The notes beneath the pieces were generated by a model. That model had not been told where the DNA came from, ran no database searches, and saw only the letters and a list, made by a program, of their open reading frames with translations. From assembly GCF_000716785.1 (NCBI RefSeq), contig NZ_JNYY01000002.1, positions 434,001-498,000 of the forward strand: a stretch of DNA of 64,000 nucleotides, read 5' to 3'. Of the stretch, positions 1 to 7,611 are shown piece after piece; position 1 is the first letter of the stretch, and each line of letters opens with the position of its first letter. Both the position numbers and the translations under genes were made by a program. The DNA comes from Amycolatopsis vancoresmycina. Lineage in GTDB: Bacteria; Actinomycetota; Actinomycetes; Mycobacteriales; Pseudonocardiaceae.

Positions 1-173
1 AGGACCCGGAGGTCGCTCGCTTCGCCGGGCAGACACTGGCGTCGTGGACGCTGATGAAGGAGTACGGCTACACCGACGTCGACGGCGACCGCCCGGACTT
101 CGGCCGCTGGCTCACCGAAGTCCGCAACGCGGGCAAGGACCCGGCGGCCACTCCGCCGGACGGCTACCGCTGA
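1..173 (+). CDS. C-terminal fragment, probable SDR-type oxidoreductase (5' cut by window edge)
   Basis: Only the last 56 codons are present, read in frame from base 3 to a TGA. The tail contains GQTLASWTLMKEYGYTDVDG followed by a Pro-Asp and a Trp. I recall this pattern from the C-terminus of actinobacterial short-chain dehydrogenases that end in a Tyr-Gly-Phe/Tyr-Thr-Asp-x-Asp-Gly signature. No Rossmann motif or catalytic Tyr is inside the window, so the assignment rests on the tail alone. It converges on the next SDR gene with only 6 bases between the stop codons and no terminator visible. Confidence 0.5.
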   Translation, partial: DPEVARFAGQTLASWTLMKEYGYTDVDGDRPDFGRWLTEVRNAGKDPAATPPDGYR

Positions 174-179
174 CCGCCG

Positions 180-896
180 TCACCAGGGCACGTCCCCGGC
201 GTCGTCGAAGAGCCCGCCGGTCGGGCCGTCGTCGGGCAGGGTGGCGAGCCGGACGGCGATCTTGGCGCCGTCCGCGGGCGTGCTGGTGCCGTGGAAGCCG
301 TTCAGGTCGGTGGCGACGTAGCCGGGGCAGGCACAGTTGATCTTGATCGGCGTGCCGGCCAGTTCCTTGGCGTACTGGATGGTGATCGCGTTGAGGAACG
401 TCTTCGACGGCGAGTACGCCCCGCTGACGCCGCCGAGGTCGGCGCCCGGCGTGGTCTGCAACGTCAGCGACGCGACGTGGCTGGACTGGTTGACGATCCG
501 CGGGCGCCCGGAGCGGCGCAGCAGGGGCAGCATCGCGTTGGTGACCCGGACGACGCCGATCACGTTGGTCTCCACCACCGCCCGCAGGTTCTCCGGCGTG
601 ACGGCCGACGGCTCGTCCGGCCACGCCCCCGCGACGCCGGCGTTGTTGACCAGCACGTCGAGCCGTCCCCCGAGGAGGGCGGCGGCGGCCGCCACGCTCG
701 CGTCGTCGGTGACGTCGAGGGGCACGCCGAAGGCGTCGACGCCGGCCGCGCGCAGCTTCGCCACGGCGTCCTCCCGGCGCTGCTCGTCGCGCGCTCCGAT
801 GCCGACGCGCACGCCCAGGGCGCCGAGGCCGGCCGCGATTTCGAAGCCGATTCCCTTGTTCGCGCCGGTGACCAGCGCGACCGTCCGTTCGTTCAT
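180..896 (-). CDS. SDR family NAD(P)-dependent oxidoreductase
   Basis: A 238-residue classical short-chain dehydrogenase/reductase, expected to be a cytosolic NADP(H)-dependent carbonyl reductase. The nucleotide-binding motif TGANKGIG is at residues 10-17. NNAG follows near residue 87, the catalytic Ser lies in NQSSHVAS, and Tyr/Lys form a YSPSK motif. The long insert between Ser and Tyr (LTLQTTPGADLGGVSGA) and the TGANKGIG variant resemble carbonyl-reductase-like SDRs. It is divergent from a LysR gene across 95 bp that holds a LysR-box palindrome, so that regulator probably controls it. The substrate cannot be told from sequence. Confidence 0.93.
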   Translation of the reverse strand: MNERTVALVTGANKGIGFEIAAGLGALGVRVGIGARDEQRREDAVAKLRAAGVDAFGVPLDVTDDASVAAAAALLGGRLDVLVNNAGVAGAWPDEPSAVTPENLRAVVETNVIGVVRVTNAMLPLLRRSGRPRIVNQSSHVASLTLQTTPGADLGGVSGAYSPSKTFLNAITIQYAKELAGTPIKINCACPGYVATDLNGFHGTSTPADGAKIAVRLATLPDDGPTGGLFDDAGDVPW

Positions 897-951
897 GCCC
901 CGATCATCGGCGGGCTCCGGCGAGGCACCAACACCCGGCGTGACGAGCGAC

Positions 952-968
952 GATACCCCGGTGGTATC
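952..968. promoter_or_regulatory. LysR-box palindrome in the SDR/LysR divergent promoter
   Basis: GATACC and GGTATC form a perfect dyad around a 5-nt centre. It contains the T-N11-A core (T954 to A966) typical of LysR-family operators. It starts 24 bp before the regulator's GTG and lies 56 bp from the SDR start, the expected place for an autoregulating activator site. Confidence 0.7.
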
Positions 969-991
969 GGTGCTGCGGGTAGCCTGGGCGG

Positions 992-1828
992 GTGGACTCG
1001 AGGGAGCTGCGGTACTTCGTCGCGGTCGCCGAGGAACTGCACTTCGGCCGGGCCGCCGAACGCCTCGGCATCGCCCAGCCGCCGCTGTCGCGGACGATCG
1101 CCCAGCTCGAGCGGCGGCTCGGCGTGGCGCTGCTGGAACGCACCAGCCGCAAGGTGACGCTCACCGGCGCGGGATCCGTGCTGCTGGCCGAAGGCCGGGC
1201 GGTCCTCGGCGCGCTGGCCGCGGCGGAGCGGCGCACCCGGGCGGCCGCGACGACTCCGGCCACGCTCGTCCTGTCCGCCAAAGCCGGCGCCTCCGGCGAA
1301 CTGCTGGCGAAACTGCTCGACGCGTACGCGGCCGAGCCGGGCGCGGTCCCCGTCGACCTGCTGCTCTGCGAGTCCCAGCCCCAGCAGGCGCTGCACGACG
1401 GCCGGGCCGACGTCGCCCTGCTGCACGAGCCCTTCGACTCGACGGCCGGCCTCGACACCGAAACCCTGCGCACCGAGGGACAGATCGCGATCCTCCCCGC
1501 CGCGCACCCGCTGGCCGGGCGGCCCCACCTCCGGCTCGCCGAGGTCGGTTCGCTGCCGCAACTGCCGCTGGCCCGCTGGCCGGGCCCCGACGGCAGCTAC
1601 CCCGACGGCCCCGGCGCGGAAGTCCGCAACCAGACCCAGCTCCTGCAGCTGATCGCGCTCGGCCGCACCACGGTGGTCATGCCCGAGTCCAGCCGCGCCA
1701 ACCTGCTCGAGGGCCTGGTCGCCGTGCCGGTCACGGACGCGCCGACGGTGACGACGGTGATCGCGTGGCCGCCGCACAGCCGCTCCCTGGCCCTCGCCGC
1801 CCTGGTCCGCGCGGCCACCCGGCTCTGA
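992..1828 (+). CDS. LysR family transcriptional regulator
   Basis: A 278-residue LysR regulator. The N-terminal winged helix (residues 1-60) has the family pattern ELRYFVAVAEELHFGRAAERL followed by PPLSRTIAQLE. The rest is a periplasmic-binding-like effector domain. The GTG start has no Shine-Dalgarno, but TAGCCT lies 6 nt upstream (980-985), so the mRNA may be leaderless. The divergent SDR gene and the intervening palindrome suggest it regulates that enzyme. The inducer is unknown. Confidence 0.95.
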   Translation: MDSRELRYFVAVAEELHFGRAAERLGIAQPPLSRTIAQLERRLGVALLERTSRKVTLTGAGSVLLAEGRAVLGALAAAERRTRAAATTPATLVLSAKAGASGELLAKLLDAYAAEPGAVPVDLLLCESQPQQALHDGRADVALLHEPFDSTAGLDTETLRTEGQIAILPAAHPLAGRPHLRLAEVGSLPQLPLARWPGPDGSYPDGPGAEVRNQTQLLQLIALGRTTVVMPESSRANLLEGLVAVPVTDAPTVTTVIAWPPHSRSLALAALVRAATRL

Positions 1829-1832
1829 CGGT

Positions 1833-2489
1833 TCAGCCGAGACCGGGGCGCGCGAGACCGGTTTCGTAGGCCAGCACCACCGCCTGCACCCGGTCCCGCA
1901 GCTCCAGCTTCGCCAGGATCCGACCGACGTGCGTCTTCACCGTCGCCTCGGACAGGAACAGGGCCTCGGCAATCTCCAGGTTCGACATGCCCTTGGCGAT
2001 CAGCACGAGCACCTCGCGCTCGCGGTCGGTGAGCACGTCCAGCTCGGCGGTGTCCCGCATCGGCGAGCCGCCGGTGCCGACGAACCGGTCCAGCAGGCGG
2101 CGGGTCACCGACGGCGACACCACCGCGTCGCCCGAAGCGACCGCGCGCAGCGCCGAGACCAGGTGGTCGGGCTGGGTGTCCTTGAGCAGGAACCCGCTCG
2201 CGCCGCCCTGCAGCGCCGCGTAGACGTACTCGTCGAGGTCGAACGTCGTCATCACCAGCACACGGGCGGTGCCCGCGGCGACGATCCGCTTCGTCGCCTC
2301 GACGCCGTCGAGCACCGGCATCCGGACGTCCATCAGCACGACGTCGGGCCGCAGCTGCGCGGCCAGCTCGATGGCCTGCGCGCCGTCGCCCGCCTCGCCG
2401 ACGACGTCGATGTCGGCCTGCGCACCCAGCACCATCCGGAACCCGACGCGCATCAGTTCCTGGTCGTCGACGACCACCACCCGGATCAC
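1833..2489 (-). CDS. NarL/FixJ-type response regulator
   Basis: A 218-residue response regulator. The receiver domain (1-120) has acidic Asp8-Asp9, phospho-acceptor Asp54 in LMDVRMP, and the Lys of FLLKD. A LuxR-type DNA-binding domain follows (about 150-212; LTDREREVLVLIAKGMSNLEI, then an ATVKTHVGRIL helix). Its start overlaps the stop of the histidine kinase by 4 bases (ATGA), so the two are translationally coupled. No target genes are evident nearby. Confidence 0.96.
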   Translation of the reverse strand: MIRVVVVDDQELMRVGFRMVLGAQADIDVVGEAGDGAQAIELAAQLRPDVVLMDVRMPVLDGVEATKRIVAAGTARVLVMTTFDLDEYVYAALQGGASGFLLKDTQPDHLVSALRAVASGDAVVSPSVTRRLLDRFVGTGGSPMRDTAELDVLTDREREVLVLIAKGMSNLEIAEALFLSEATVKTHVGRILAKLELRDRVQAVVLAYETGLARPGLG

Positions 2490-3679
2490 TTGTCCAACCT
2501 AACCGGCAGGGCCGCGCGGACCTGCCATCCACCGCCCGGAGCCGGGCCCACGTCCAACGTTCCGCCGTACACGTGCGCGCGTTCGCGCATGCCGATCAAG
2601 CCGTTGCCGCCCGGCAGCCGGGGGTCGCGCCGCCCGGCCGGGACCAGCTGCCCGACGCCGGCGCCGTCGTCGGACACCAGCACCTCCACCAGGTCGCCGG
2701 TGCGCTGGACCCGCACCGACGCGGTCGCGCCGCGCCCGGCGTGCTTCAGCGTGTTCGTCAGCGACTCCTGCACGATCCGGTAGATCCCGAGCGAGACACC
2801 GGCCGGCAGGTCGCCGAGCTCGCCGAGCTCCAGCTCCACCGGCACGCCGGCGGTGCGCATCCGGTCGGCCAGCTCGGCGAGGGCGTGCGCGTCCGGCTGC
2901 GGCACCCGTGGCTCGCCGTCGGCGTCGTCGCTGCGGAGCACGTCCAGCAGGCGCCGCAGCTCGCCGAGCGCGCCGCGGCCGGTCTCGGAAATCGTTTGCA
3001 GGGCCCGCTGAGCGAGCTCGGGGTTGCTCTGGAGCGCGTACGACGCGCCGTCGGCCTGCACGACCATGACGCTCACCGCGTGCGCGACGACGTCGTGCAG
3101 CTCGCGCGCGATCCGCCCGCGCTCCTCGGCCACCGCGATCCGGGTGGCCTGGTCCCGTTCGGTCTCGAGCAGGTGCAACCTGGCCTCCACTTCCACGTCG
3201 TAGGCGCGCCGGGCCCCGACGAACTCGCCGAGGGTCCAGCACAGGGCGATCCCGAACGCCAGGAACAGCGCCGAGATCAGGAGCTCGTCCGCCGGGCCGA
3301 GCGCCAGCTGCAGGGCCGACCCGGCGATGACGGCACCGACGTACACCAGCCCCGGCCGCCGCCCCGCGTAGACGACGACCGAGTAGATGCTCATCGCCAG
3401 CGCGGCGACGCTGGAGATGCCGAGCTGGAGCGTTTCGTGCACGACACCGATCACCAGCACGACGTACGCCGACCACAGCGGCGACTTCCGCCGGAACACC
3501 AGCGGCGCCACCATGGCGATGTTCACCGGCACGGCGATGTACCAGGGCGGCATCTCGGCGATCTCGGCGAACCCGTCGGCGGCGAACAGCAGCATGTCGA
3601 CCAGGCCGAGCAGGACGGCCAGCACGGTGTCGCCCGCCATGGGGTGGGCACGCATCCAGAGACTCAGCCGTCGCACCAC
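2486..3679 (-). CDS. Two-component sensor histidine kinase (HisKA_3, NarL partner)
   Basis: A 397-residue membrane kinase. About five hydrophobic segments occupy residues 15-155. A short coiled region follows, then the HisKA_3 dimerisation helix with phospho-acceptor His195 in ERGRIARELHDVVAHAVSVM. The C-terminal HATPase has DDGAGVG and GGNGLIGMRER boxes. There is no extracellular sensor domain, only the membrane region, as in DesK-like kinases that often sense membrane or envelope state. It is the first gene of a two-gene operon with the response regulator. Confidence 0.95.
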   Translation of the reverse strand: MVRRLSLWMRAHPMAGDTVLAVLLGLVDMLLFAADGFAEIAEMPPWYIAVPVNIAMVAPLVFRRKSPLWSAYVVLVIGVVHETLQLGISSVAALAMSIYSVVVYAGRRPGLVYVGAVIAGSALQLALGPADELLISALFLAFGIALCWTLGEFVGARRAYDVEVEARLHLLETERDQATRIAVAEERGRIARELHDVVAHAVSVMVVQADGASYALQSNPELAQRALQTISETGRGALGELRRLLDVLRSDDADGEPRVPQPDAHALAELADRMRTAGVPVELELGELGDLPAGVSLGIYRIVQESLTNTLKHAGRGATASVRVQRTGDLVEVLVSDDGAGVGQLVPAGRRDPRLPGGNGLIGMRERAHVYGGTLDVGPAPGGGWQVRAALPVRLDK

Positions 3680-3803
3680 CCAACCCTAGGTCGCGCGGCG
3701 GAGATCGCGCGTCGGTCGGCGGGACCACCTTGGGTGCGACCTCGGGATGAGGCCCATGGCACGATTCACGGGTTGTCGCTTCGACCGGGGAGGACTGGGG
3801 GCC

Positions 3804-5366
3804 GTGACGTCACCCGAGCAGGGCCGGCTCGCGGGTCCGCTGTCGATGTCGGTGGCCAACCTGTGCCACCGCCTGCAGTCGCAGGTCTCCGCGCGCACCG
3901 CCGCCGGGTTCGCCGAGGTGCTGCGCCGGCTCGGCGCGCCGCTGCAGGTGGCCGTGGCCGGCCGGATCAAGTCGGGCAAGTCCACGCTGGTCAACGCGCT
4001 GATCGGGCGCCGGGTCGCGCCGACCGACATCGGTGAGTGCACCCGGCTGGTGACCCGGTTCCAGTACGGCACGGTCGACCGTGTCGAGATCGTCTTCGCC
4101 GACGGCCGCAAGCAGGTGCTCCCGTTCGCCGCCGACGGCATGATCCCGGCCGAGCTCGGCGTCGACATCGAGCAGGTGTCGCACATCGAGGCGTACCTGA
4201 CCAACGCCGTCCTGCAGGGCATGACGGTGATCGACACCCCCGGCCTCGGCTCGCTCGACGCCGCTTCGGTGTCCCGCACCGAGCAGCTGCTGGGCGCGGC
4301 GAAGCACCGCAAAGAAGAGGACGATGAGGGCTCCGACGAGCTCGACGACACCTCGCGCAACGCCGTCGCCGGCGCGGAAGCCGTCCTCTACGTCGTCACC
4401 CAGGGCGTCCGCGCGGACGACCAGCAGGCCCTCGCCGCCTTCACCGCGGCCACCGCGAGCCGCGAGGCGGGCCCGGTCAACGCGATCGCCGTGCTCAACA
4501 AGGCCGACACCATCGCGCCCGAGTCGGTCGACGGCGCGGGCGGCGACGTCTGGAAGGCCGCGACCCTGCTCGCCGAGAAGCAGGCGTCGACGCTGAAGCC
4601 GCGCGTCGCCGACGTGCTGCCGGTGATCGGCCTGATCGCCGAATCCGCCGAGTCCGGCGGCTTCACCTCCGCCGACGCCGAGGCCCTGCGGCAGCTCGCC
4701 GTCCTCGACGACGACGTCCTGCAGACCATGCTGATCTCGGCCGACATCTTCACCAGCTGGGAGTGCGACGTCCCGGCGGGCACCCGGCTGCGGCTGCTGG
4801 AGAAGCTCGACCTGTTCGGCGTCTCGCACGCCGTCGAGGCCATCCGCAAGGAACCGGAGATCACCGCGGGCGCGTTGCGGCGATCGCTGCTCGACGCGTC
4901 CGGCCTGGAAGCGGTCCGGCAGCGGCTGTCGATCGTGTTCGCCGCCCGCGCCGACGGCATCAAGGCGGCCGCGGCGCTGGCGTCGGTGACCGCGCTCGCG
5001 CACGCCTCGGGCGACCCGGCGGAACGCCAGCGCGTCCACGACGCCATCGAGGTCCTGCTCGCCAAGCCCGAGGCCCACCAGCTGCGGCTGCTCGAAGCGC
5101 TGACGCTGGTCGCGTCCGGCGCGGTCGACATGCCGGAGGACCTCTCCGAAGAGGTCCTGCGGGTGGGCAGCAACGCCGACATCGGCGCCCAGCTCGGCAA
5201 GCCCGGTGCCCCGCGGCCGGAACTGGCCGCGCACGCCCTCGAGCGGGCGGGCTGGTGGCGCTCCTTCGCGTCCTTCGGCGCGACGCCGGCGCAGAGCCGC
5301 GTCGCGCACGTCGTGCACCGGGCGTACTTCTTGATCTGGCAACAGGTCCGCGAGCCCCAGGGCTGA
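3804..5366 (+). CDS. Dynamin-family GTPase (first of two)
   Basis: A 520-residue bacterial dynamin-like GTPase. G1 is GRIKSGKST (about residues 53-61), G3 is DTPG (144-147) and G4 is NKAD (232-235). The remaining 280 residues are helical and lack an obvious membrane hairpin. I chose GTG 3804 because GGGGAGGA lies 9-10 nt upstream; an ATG at 3747 in the same frame has no good ribosome site. Bacterial dynamins remodel or protect membranes and often work as unequal pairs, and a larger one with a hydrophobic hairpin is at 7608. Resemblance to mycobacterial IniA/IniC is general only. Confidence 0.88.
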   Translation: MTSPEQGRLAGPLSMSVANLCHRLQSQVSARTAAGFAEVLRRLGAPLQVAVAGRIKSGKSTLVNALIGRRVAPTDIGECTRLVTRFQYGTVDRVEIVFADGRKQVLPFAADGMIPAELGVDIEQVSHIEAYLTNAVLQGMTVIDTPGLGSLDAASVSRTEQLLGAAKHRKEEDDEGSDELDDTSRNAVAGAEAVLYVVTQGVRADDQQALAAFTAATASREAGPVNAIAVLNKADTIAPESVDGAGGDVWKAATLLAEKQASTLKPRVADVLPVIGLIAESAESGGFTSADAEALRQLAVLDDDVLQTMLISADIFTSWECDVPAGTRLRLLEKLDLFGVSHAVEAIRKEPEITAGALRRSLLDASGLEAVRQRLSIVFAARADGIKAAAALASVTALAHASGDPAERQRVHDAIEVLLAKPEAHQLRLLEALTLVASGAVDMPEDLSEEVLRVGSNADIGAQLGKPGAPRPELAAHALERAGWWRSFASFGATPAQSRVAHVVHRAYFLIWQQVREPQG

Positions 5367-5425
5367 GTTTGTCTCTGCTTGCCGACTTCTCCTGAACACG
5401 GCGTTTCCCCGCGTACTGTGAAAAC

Positions 5426-6073
5426 GTGCGCCTAGAAAACACGACTTCCTGGCGAGCGAGCTGGGGCAGCGAGAGCGAGATCGACGTCGCGCTGTACATC
5501 CGCGATGCCCTGGCCCTGTCCGTTTCCGAGGGCCAGGTGCTGCCGCCGGTGGAGCCGCAGGTCCCGGTGCACGTCCCGCCGGGGGTCGACCGCGCGGCCG
5601 TCCAGGCCCAGTGGGCCGACTGGTGGGTCGACCTGCTGGCCTTCCTCCGCCAGCGCGAGGACCCGGACCCGCGCAGCCCCCGCACCCGCTACGGCCGGCC
5701 GGCGCTCGCGGTGGGTTCGGCGATGCGCCAGGCGGTCGACTTCTTCGGCCCGGCCGCGGCCCGCCACTTCGCCAACGCGCGCGGCCCCGCGCTGCGCGGC
5801 GCGGGCGAGCCGATGGGCGGGACGCCGTGGGCGCCCGGTTTCTACCGCAGGCAGATCGTCGCCAGCGAGCGGCTCGGCCAGCTGGTGCGCGAGGCTGAAG
5901 TGCGGCTGGGTCGCCGCGCGTACCCGTTCCGCCTGAACGTCATCGAGATCTCGGTCGCCGGCGCCATCTGGCTGCGCACGGCCGACGACCAGCTGCTGGT
6001 CTCGTCCCGCCTCGCCGAGGACGGCCCGGGCCTGGAAGTGGTCCTGCGCACGGTGATCGACGAACTGGTCTGA
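5426..6073 (+). CDS. Uncharacterised actinobacterial protein
   Basis: A 215-residue soluble protein that I do not recognise. It has a Trp-rich segment (WADWWVDLLAF near residue 63), a region with FGPAAARHFANARG, and a C-terminal alpha/beta part (FRLNVIEISVAGAIWL). There is no signal peptide or membrane segment. It follows the first dynamin in the same direction after 59 bp but has its own -10-like TACTGT 6 nt before the GTG, suggesting a leaderless transcript. No function is proposed. Confidence 0.75.
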   Translation: MRLENTTSWRASWGSESEIDVALYIRDALALSVSEGQVLPPVEPQVPVHVPPGVDRAAVQAQWADWWVDLLAFLRQREDPDPRSPRTRYGRPALAVGSAMRQAVDFFGPAAARHFANARGPALRGAGEPMGGTPWAPGFYRRQIVASERLGQLVREAEVRLGRRAYPFRLNVIEISVAGAIWLRTADDQLLVSSRLAEDGPGLEVVLRTVIDELV

Positions 6074-6118
6074 GACCCGGCTTTCATAAACCGAGCACGC
6101 GGTCGGATAATGAGCGGC

Positions 6119-6595
6119 ATGGAGACGACCGTCGACGAGCCGCCGTGGCTGCGCACCGGGTCCTGGATCGGCTGCCCGCTCATCGGCGGCGCGCTGGGCG
6201 TGGGTGTCTGGGCCGTCGCCGCCTGGGTCGGCGACCTGCCCGCCTTCCCGTTCCAGGGCGTGTTCAAGGTGCTCACGAAGCTGCCGCAGCCGTGGGCGAC
6301 GCTGGCCGCGGTCGCCGGCGGGCTGGTGCTCGGGCTGGTGTTCGCCGCGATCTGGGCCCGCGATCGGCTGGTCGTCACGGTGTCGCCGACCCGCGTCACG
6401 CTGGTCCGCGGCGACCGGACCCGCCGCATCGAGGCCGAGCTCGAAGCCGTCTACCTCGACGGCAAGGAACTCGTCCTGCGCACCACCGACGGCCGGGAGA
6501 TCGCCCGCGAGAAGACCGACCTCACCGGCCGCGAGCTGGCGCCCGCCTTCGCCGAGCACGGCTACCCCTGGCAGGACGAGCCGGTCGAGCGATGA
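6119..6595 (+). CDS. YqeB-like membrane protein
   Basis: About 158 residues with two hydrophobic segments in the first half (SWIGCPLIGGALGVGVWAVA and TLAAVAGGLVLGLVFAAIWA). A soluble PH-like beta domain follows (VTVSPTRVTLVRGDRTRRIE and after). This resembles the YqeB family; its role is unknown. A GATAAT hexamer at 6106-6111 sits 7 nt before ATG 6119, so I prefer that start to the ATG at 6110 inside the hexamer. It overlaps the next TetR gene by ATGA. Confidence 0.75.
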   Translation: METTVDEPPWLRTGSWIGCPLIGGALGVGVWAVAAWVGDLPAFPFQGVFKVLTKLPQPWATLAAVAGGLVLGLVFAAIWARDRLVVTVSPTRVTLVRGDRTRRIEAELEAVYLDGKELVLRTTDGREIAREKTDLTGRELAPAFAEHGYPWQDEPVER

Positions 6596-7206
6596 GGACC
6601 GTCGACCCGGCCAAGCGCGCGGCGAAGCGCCGCGCGATCGTCGACGCCGCCGCAGGCTGCTTCGCCGAGAAGGGCTTCGAGCGCACGACGACGGCGGACA
6701 TCTGCCGGGCCGCGGGCATCAGCTCCGGCAGCCTCTTCCACTACTTCCCCAGCAAGCGCGCGGTGTTCACGGCGATCTTCACCGACGACGCCGCCGAGAC
6801 GGCCGAGCGCCTGGCCGCCGCGGCGAGGACGGACGACCCGCTGGCGGCGCTGCTCGACGTCGTCGCCGAACTGGCCGGCCAGCTCGCGCACCCCGCGGTC
6901 GTCCGGCTCGTGCTGGAGGCCGCCGCCCAAGCGGCCCGCGACGCCGAGTTCGCCGAGCTGATCCGGCGCAACGACGCCGCCCTCCGGGACGGCCTCGCCG
7001 TGCTGGTCACCCGCGCCGCCGTCGCCGGGCTGATCGACCCCGGCGTCGCCCCGCGTGCGGCCGCGGGCTGGGTCGCCGGGCTGATCGACGCGATGATTTC
7101 GCGGGCCAGTCTCGACCGGGACCTCGATCTGGCGGCCGAACAGGCGATCCTCCGGACGATCCTGATCCGGTTCCTTCGCCCGGTTTCGCCGCCGGACGGC
7201 GGCTGA
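6592..7206 (+). CDS. TetR family regulator
   Basis: A 204-residue TetR repressor. The N-terminal HTH occupies residues 12-60 (AIVDAAAGCFAEKGFERTT, then AGISSGSLFHYFPSK). The C-terminus is a helical ligand-binding domain. The start is set by the ATGA overlap with the YqeB-like gene, so the two are co-translated and the regulator probably controls its own operon. No operator palindrome is obvious upstream of that operon. The ligand is unknown. Confidence 0.93.
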   Translation: MRTVDPAKRAAKRRAIVDAAAGCFAEKGFERTTTADICRAAGISSGSLFHYFPSKRAVFTAIFTDDAAETAERLAAAARTDDPLAALLDVVAELAGQLAHPAVVRLVLEAAAQAARDAEFAELIRRNDAALRDGLAVLVTRAAVAGLIDPGVAPRAAAGWVAGLIDAMISRASLDRDLDLAAEQAILRTILIRFLRPVSPPDGG

Positions 7207-7224
7207 GTCCGCCAGACTGTCGGC

Positions 7225-7611
7225 ATGGCGTGGTTTCGCAAGGACGGAACCGAACGCGGTGCCGCCGCGTCGGACACCGATGTGCACCCCTTGCAGCAGG
7301 TAAGCGATCTCGACCGTGCCCTCGCGGACCGCCAGGCACTGATCCAGATGTGCCTGTACGCGCTGGACCGCGCCCGCAGCGGCGGCGTCGTCGAACGCCT
7401 CGAGGAGGGCCTCGCCGCGATCGGCGTCCAAGCCCTGCGGCCCGTCGGCGAGCGGTTCGACCCGGCCCGGCACGAAGCCGGCGGCGCGGTCCCGACCGAA
7501 GACCCGGCGCTCGACGGCATCGTGGCGGAAACCGAGGTCACCGGCTTCGCCGACCACGACCGCCTGCTGCGCGCCCCGGTCGTCACCGTCTACGCGAAGA
7601 AGAACCCGTGA
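7225..7611 (+). CDS. Short GrpE-like nucleotide exchange factor
   Basis: A 128-residue protein whose C-terminal half matches the GrpE beta-wing: ALRPVGERFDPARHEAGGAV, and later a Gly-Phe-x-x-x-x-x-Leu-Leu-Arg-Ala-Pro-Val-Val-Thr-Val end. A canonical GrpE is near 200 residues with a long coiled-coil stalk, and here that stalk is cut to a short helix. The known GrpE role is ADP release from DnaK, but no DnaK/DnaJ gene lies in the window. Its stop overlaps the GTG of the second dynamin (GTGA), so it is co-translated with that GTPase and probably serves an Hsp70-like partner of the dynamin system. CAGACT lies 6 nt before the ATG and there is no Shine-Dalgarno. Confidence 0.8.
   Translation: MAWFRKDGTERGAAASDTDVHPLQQVSDLDRALADRQALIQMCLYALDRARSGGVVERLEEGLAAIGVQALRPVGERFDPARHEAGGAVPTEDPALDGIVAETEVTGFADHDRLLRAPVVTVYAKKNP

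Noticed and set aside
6204..7607. Large upstream extension of the second dynamin frame
   Set aside because: It is out of frame with, and lies over, the TetR and GrpE-like genes, which have clear family motifs; the dynamin sequence starts at the GTGA overlap.
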